A stretch of 53,305 nt of DNA from Lachnospiraceae bacterium. Lineage in GTDB: Bacteria; Bacillota; Clostridia; Lachnospirales; Lachnospiraceae. The stretch is from assembly GCA_021771755.1 (NCBI GenBank), contig JAETOL010000012.1, positions 1 through 53,305 of the forward strand, in the 5' to 3' direction. The notes under the pieces are model-generated. The model had not been told where the DNA came from. It made no database searches and saw nothing but the letters and a program-made list of their open reading frames with translations. Positions 51,327-53,305 of the stretch are shown here, piece by piece. The position numbers were made by a program, and so were the translations under genes. Position 1 is the first letter of the stretch; every line of letters starts with the position of its first letter.

Positions 51327-51374
51327 AAAAGCACGTGTTTCCGTGGAAAATAATTCTGTGGAACGCGTGCTTTT
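51327..51374 (+). terminator. Terminator after the membrane hydrolase gene
   Basis: AAAAGCACGTGTTTCC (from 51327) pairs with GGAACGCGTGCTTTT (to 51374), with one bulge or mismatch and an A-tract/T-tract on the two sides. The loop region is about 17 bases with some further pairing. Confidence 0.8.
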
Positions 51375-51430
51375 ATAAATTGAAACATTAGATATATACA
51401 GAGAAAGTATAAAGGCGGCGTAAAGATTTA

Positions 51431-51459
51431 TTGTGCAATGGCTGAAATTCAAGTATAAT
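51431..51459 (+). promoter_or_regulatory. Promoter of the binding-protein/sensor unit
   Basis: TTGTGC (51431-51436) and a perfect TATAAT (51454-51459) are 17 bases apart, 65 bases before the start codon. Confidence 0.75.
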
Positions 51460-51524
51460 AGAATTAATGGAAAACACTTATGTACAGCGTATCAAAATAA
51501 GACGAAACTGTTTTGGGGGACGGG

Positions 51525-52898
51525 ATGAACAGACTTAACAAAAGAGGTCTTGTAAGAACTGGTATTGTATTAAGCTTATTTTCAGCCATATTTTCAGCCT
51601 GCGGAATAAAGGAAAAGCAGAAAAAGCCGGTAACATTGACAATCTGGCATGTCTATGGCGGACAGACAGATTCACCTCTGAATGATATGATTGAGGAATT
51701 TAATGATACAGTGGGCGCAGAGCAGGGAATAAAACTACAGGTGACTGTCGTTTCCAATACCAATAATATTCATGATGCTGTTTTGCGGGCGGCTAATGAT
51801 GAACCGGGGGCTTCTGAGCTCCCGGATACGTTTATTTCTTATCCAAAGACCATATTAGCTATGCCGGATTCTGAGATTCTGGTGGATTACAGGGATTATT
51901 TTTCAGAAGAGGAATTATCCTCATACATTCCCTCGTTTCTGGAGGAAGGAACGATTGAGGATCGACTGGTTTCCTTTCCGATTGCAAAGTCAACGGAGAT
52001 CATGTTTATTGATAAAACATTATTTGACCGTTTTTCAGATGCCACAGGGGCAAAATTAGAACAGCTGGATACCTGGGAAGGTTTATTTGCACTTTCTGAA
52101 GACTACTATCAGTGGACAGATGAACAGACACCGGAAATCGAGGGAGATGGAAAAACATTTTTTGTTCATGATTATCATTTTAACTATTTTCAGGTGGGGA
52201 CAGAGTCCATGGGTGAGTCTTTCTTTAAAAATGAGGAGCTTTCCTATGGGGAAAAATTTAATAAAGCGTGGGAACCTTATGCAGAAGCAGCAATACAGGG
52301 AGGCGTGTGGCTGAATGAAGGCTATGCCACAGAACCGCTTCGTACCGGAAATGCGGTAGTCAGCGTTGCCTCATCTGCCAGTGTTCTTTATTATGAAGAT
52401 ATCGTGACCTATGAAGATAACCGGTCTGAAAAAATCGAAGTGATTGCGAGACCTGTGCCTTGTTTTGAAAACGGGAGCAGGATGGTTATGCAGCGTGGGG
52501 CAGGATTCTGCACTGTCAAATCCACTACGCAAAAGGAGGAAGCCGCAGCAGAATTTTTGAAGTGGCTGACAGAACCGGAAAACAATGTTCGGTTTGTAAC
52601 ACAGGTTGGCTATATGCCGGTAACAGAAAATGCTTTTGATATTCTTCCGGATGCATTAGAAAAACTGGAAGATCCAAAATATAAAAGCTTATATGAAGCA
52701 TTTATTGAAACACAGAATTCGTATGAGTTTTATACGCCGCCTCAGCTTGATACCTATCTGGAACTGGAAACATCCTTTGAAGAAAACGTGAGGAGCAGTC
52801 TGCGCCAGGCCAACAAAAGCTGGCAGGAGGGCGAGAAGGATACAGGACTGCTGGCAGTGGAAGCACTGGAGCATCTGAAAGCGGCCATGACAAAATAA
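51525..52898 (+). CDS. Family 1 extracellular solute-binding lipoprotein
   Basis: A 457-aa lipoprotein of the sugar-type binding protein family (UgpB/MalE-like). The signal ends in the lipobox FSAC (Cys about 26). The mature protein starts VTLTIWHVYGGQTDSPLNDMIEEFN, the usual family-1 opening, followed by DTFISYPKTILAMPDSEILVDY, PIAKSTEIMFIDKTLFD and, near the end, AAAEFLKWLTEPENNVRFV. UgpB-like glycerol-phosphate binding would fit the glycerol genes upstream, but no direct ligand evidence exists. No permease genes follow within the window. The ATG at 51525 has GGGGGA in front. The next gene is a truncated sensor, so the protein may feed signalling rather than transport. Confidence 0.85.
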   Translation: MNRLNKRGLVRTGIVLSLFSAIFSACGIKEKQKKPVTLTIWHVYGGQTDSPLNDMIEEFNDTVGAEQGIKLQVTVVSNTNNIHDAVLRAANDEPGASELPDTFISYPKTILAMPDSEILVDYRDYFSEEELSSYIPSFLEEGTIEDRLVSFPIAKSTEIMFIDKTLFDRFSDATGAKLEQLDTWEGLFALSEDYYQWTDEQTPEIEGDGKTFFVHDYHFNYFQVGTESMGESFFKNEELSYGEKFNKAWEPYAEAAIQGGVWLNEGYATEPLRTGNAVVSVASSASVLYYEDIVTYEDNRSEKIEVIARPVPCFENGSRMVMQRGAGFCTVKSTTQKEEAAAEFLKWLTEPENNVRFVTQVGYMPVTENAFDILPDALEKLEDPKYKSLYEAFIETQNSYEFYTPPQLDTYLELETSFEENVRSSLRQANKSWQEGEKDTGLLAVEALEHLKAAMTK

Positions 52899-52914
52899 GC
52901 AGAGGATGACGTGT

Positions 52915-53226
52915 ATGAAGCGTACAATACGAGAAGTAAAAAGGCTTCTGAAGCTTTTTTCAGAAAGAAAGATATCTTTGCAGTGGAAAATGATGCTTTA
53001 TTTAATTTCTCTGATTCTGTCCGGGCTTGGGATAGCAGTTATACTCCTGATCGTTATTGGTGGATTTGGAGGAACAGAAGAAAAAATAACAAGATTATTG
53101 GAGCAGCGATTATATCAGTCTTCGGAAGAAGCGGAAGAAGAATTTGAAGAATATACAGGCTATGCCCTCCAGATGTCAAAACGGTTAGGAAGCTTCCTGT
53201 ATACTTTAAATAGGTCAAGAGATTGA
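52915..53226 (+). pseudogene. Truncated membrane sensor (N-terminal part of a histidine kinase or AraC-type regulator)
   Basis: Only 103 codons are present. They encode a basic start (MKRTIREVKRLLKLFSERK), one transmembrane helix (about 25-48) and the beginning of an extracellular helical domain (EEKITRLLEQRLYQSSEEAEEEFEEYTGYALQMSKRLGSFLYTLN). This matches the N-terminus of membrane-bound sensor kinases or AraC-type receptors that respond to sugars with a binding protein. The frame then meets foreign sequence and a stop (RSRD). AGAGG lies nine bases before the ATG. I infer that an insertion near 53205 cuts the gene. Confidence 0.6.
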
Positions 53227-53305
53227 CACAAAAAAATACCTCAAGTAAATTTAGATTATTACTGACCTGCCAGTTGGTAAAATCTAAAGAATACAAGAGG
53301 TATCT
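53205..53305. mobile_element. Probable end of a mobile or repeated element
   Basis: The sensor frame is interrupted near 53205. The following sequence contains nested inverted repeats: ATACCTC (53236-53242) with GAGGTAT (53297-53303), and TTAGATT (53251-53257) with AATCTAA (53281-53287). On the minus strand the stem is followed by TTTTTTT, so it could be the terminator of a leftward gene of an element lying outside the window. No transposase family can be named. Confidence 0.4.

Overview
The window looks like one contig-sized piece of chromosome from an anaerobic, gut-type Firmicute of the Lachnospiraceae (Blautia/Dorea-like). This is inferred from the moderate GC, strong AGGAGG ribosome sites, the tig-clpP-clpX-lon-engB order, the ecfA1-ecfA2-ecfT-truA order, a rubredoxin-fused A-type flavoprotein and several peptide-sensing ABC/two-component modules. 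It is not a taxonomic test. Both edges cut genes. The left edge holds only the back half of a substrate-binding protein behind foreign-looking sequence. The right edge stops the N-terminus of a membrane sensor at a short hairpin-bearing sequence. Both look like junctions with mobile or repeated DNA.

Layout. 1-5.4 kb: truncated binding protein, malQ, a tRNA-Gly(CCC) unit with its own promoter and terminator, a PsiE-like protein with proC, an orphan 67-aa gene under a perfect inverted repeat, a CYTH protein and a DJ-1 protein. 5.5-11.9 kb: protein quality control (trigger factor, ClpP, ClpX, Lon, EngB). 11.9-16.3 kb: ECF vitamin-transport module (EcfA1, EcfA2, EcfT), TruA and a cation efflux protein. 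16.3-31.0 kb: accessory peptide-defence region. It holds a LanFEG/CprABC-type transporter with its response regulator and kinase, a TetR gene with a 20-bp dyad, an FGGY kinase gene that has lost its phosphate-binding start, an MFS-like protein, and a second regulator/kinase/ABC module that includes an SH3 protein on a repetitive helical stalk.

31.05-34.5 kb: two adjacent long imperfect palindromes fill a 705-bp gene-free gap. They are followed by a lone OLD-family ATPase/TOPRIM nuclease and an AT-rich XRE/zinc-ribbon regulator. A 37-bp sequence from the palindrome edge recurs after the regulator, so the pair sits between direct repeats. 34.6-43.6 kb: alkaline phosphatase, YibE/F protein, LOG protein, ECF S-component, EamA exporter, flavodiiron-rubredoxin fusion, Nif11-like protein, small alarmone synthetase, 2Fe-2S protein and a lipoprotein.

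43.6-53.3 kb: a two-gene iron-sulfur membrane unit on the minus strand, then a carbon module: LDH2-type dehydrogenase, malic enzyme, GlpP antiterminator and glycerol kinase. The leader of this module and the leader of the following membrane-anchored serine hydrolase each contain a terminator hairpin. In both, a similar purine-rich motif lies just before the hairpin. This suggests that the GlpP encoded here controls both by antitermination. The window ends with a sugar-type binding lipoprotein and the truncated sensor.
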